The position numbers were made by a program, and so were the translations under genes. The notes under the pieces were generated by a model. The model was not told where the DNA came from, did no database searches, and worked only from the letters and a program-made list of their open reading frames with translations. Positions 44,496 to 45,427 of a stretch of DNA of 45,427 bases are shown in pieces (positions within the stretch are counted from its first letter, which is position 1; each line of letters starts with the position of its first letter). The DNA comes from Hydnum rufescens UP504 (Eukaryota > Basidiomycota > Agaricomycetes > Cantharellales > Hydnaceae): NCBI GenBank assembly GCA_014904985.1, contig MU129241.1:1-45427 (forward strand). The letters are read 5' to 3'.

Positions 44496-45427
44496 CTAAC
44501 TGCTGCTCTCTTTGTGCATCTGTAGCTATTCAAAAATATACATACCTTATATAGCCACACACCTGCTGTGGTGGGTGTGTGGCTCTCTGTTTCCCTGCTC
44601 ATCTTCTCCATGGCTTCCTGTGCATGTTGTGGTTTGTTTGTTTGTTTGTTCATTGGCTTGTTCATTTCGTCCCTGTACCACATCGTTCGGGTGTCGATGG
44701 GCAGGGTTACGGGGGTTCTTGCATGGGTATTCATTTGTGTGGGAAGTGATGACCTAGGATATAAGATTATATATTAGTTAAGAGTTAAACAACACACAAA
44801 AAGAGCAGCTTTCACTGCTCTTTTTGTGTGGCTGTAGGTAGTGGGGGGGAGGAACTCACCTGATATGGAACCACACACCCACCACAGTGGGTGTGTGATT
44901 CCTGGTGCGTCATTTGACGTGGTTGCATCCTCATTTGGCATGGTGCCGTATATCACATTGTTGGTGCATTGCTGTGTTGCATGCCCATGTCACATTGCTG
45001 TACATTGCACTGCCATGTGGTGTTCCCATGGGTCATGTTCCCATTTGGGCTCTCATCATGCATTGGGTGAGGCCTCAATCTAAAATAAATAAAGGCACAT
45101 TAGTAAAAAATTCCAAAGCAGCACAAAAAGAGCAGCTTTCACTGCTCTTTTTGTGCTGTTGTATCTACTGGAAAAAAGACTCACCTTGTGACCACACACC
45201 CACAGCGGCGGGTGCATGGTCATGTGCTTGCCTTTTCGGGCAGCTGATTGTTGTGGTTGCAGAGAATAGGAAGCAAGATGCAGATTCAATGCTGGCAATT
45301 GCCGATATTCAAGAAGCGCCCAAGCACTGGTGCTGCAAGCACAGTACACAATAGTACCAAGCATGTATATTTAAAATAAATACTATATAATAAATATTTG
45401 TCCAGGAAAACCTGAAGAAGACAATGA
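44496..45427 (-). repeat. Hairpin exon-intron array, block 3 (minus), runs off the window
   Basis: Predicted minus introns: 45080-45184 and 44754-44859, plus a donor at 44545. Exons: 44860-45079 and 44546-44753. Hairpin 2: 45190-45221, 44869-44900, 44554-44583. Hairpin 1: 45120-45157 (16-bp stem), 44794-44829. Acceptors follow TTAACTAATA- or TTACTAATG-type branch points. The array continues beyond the window. Confidence 0.65.

Noticed and set aside
39710..45157. GC stems followed by T-runs as intrinsic terminators
   Set aside because: Bacterial terminators do not apply in a fungal nuclear genome, and the stems lie inside GT-AG introns at constant positions on both strands.
40920..45221. Regularly spaced palindromes as a CRISPR array
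   Set aside because: The spacing is about 200-300 bp, not 60-70; repeats vary in sequence, orientation changes, there are no cas genes, and the genome is eukaryotic.

Overview
The window is nuclear DNA of a filamentous basidiomycete, most likely an Agaricomycete. The evidence is the short introns (mostly 46-83 nt, GTNNGT donors, some exons of only 11-21 nt), the conserved eukaryotic genes (Sft2, proteasome alpha-4, striatin, a TBC Rab-GAP, an RRM/R3H protein) and a large load of basidiomycete-type Ty1/copia, PIF/Harbinger and hAT-like elements. I cannot name the species.

Layout. 1-13.9 kb is a nest of decayed transposons: a copia pol with its 3' LTR, a PIF/Harbinger element with convergent transposase and SANT/Myb genes, fold-back elements, an 848-bp solo LTR, a reverse-strand copia gag-protease-integrase, and a third copia fragment whose LTR is split by a hAT-type element. 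14.3-25.8 kb is a gene island: an RRM+R3H RNA-binding protein (+), SFT2 (-) head to head with proteasome subunit alpha-4 (+), a decayed NACHT fragment (-), striatin (+) and two unrecognised coding-like stretches on the minus strand. 25.8-34.3 kb is again repeats. 34.4-37.7 kb is a second small island: tRNA-Asn(GTT) and a TBC-domain Rab-GAP, both minus. 38.3-39.5 kb holds an inverted-repeat element and an unassigned minus-strand ORF.

The most unusual region is 39.7 kb to the window end (the array runs off the edge). It is an array of modules of about 200-300 bp. Each module has an exon-like segment ending in a palindromic hairpin (ACCACACACC...GGTGTGTGGT, 13 copies), a splice donor 4-10 nt beyond it, a 44-111 nt intron-like segment that usually carries a second hairpin (AAAGAGCAGC...GCTGCTCTTT, 11 copies), and a branch-point/acceptor. 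The modules lie in three blocks of alternating orientation. One block appears to begin with an internally deleted UDP-glucose dehydrogenase fragment. Stem bases change in compensating pairs. This looks like an introner-like or spliced structured-RNA array and is the main candidate for something undescribed.

The conserved genes are housekeeping genes with unrelated roles (Golgi traffic, protein degradation, STRIPAK signalling, Rab inactivation, mRNA regulation). The one clear shared-control arrangement is the 157-bp divergent promoter between SFT2 and the proteasome gene. All splice models were made by eye from consensus sites, phase and family similarity; no transcript data were available.
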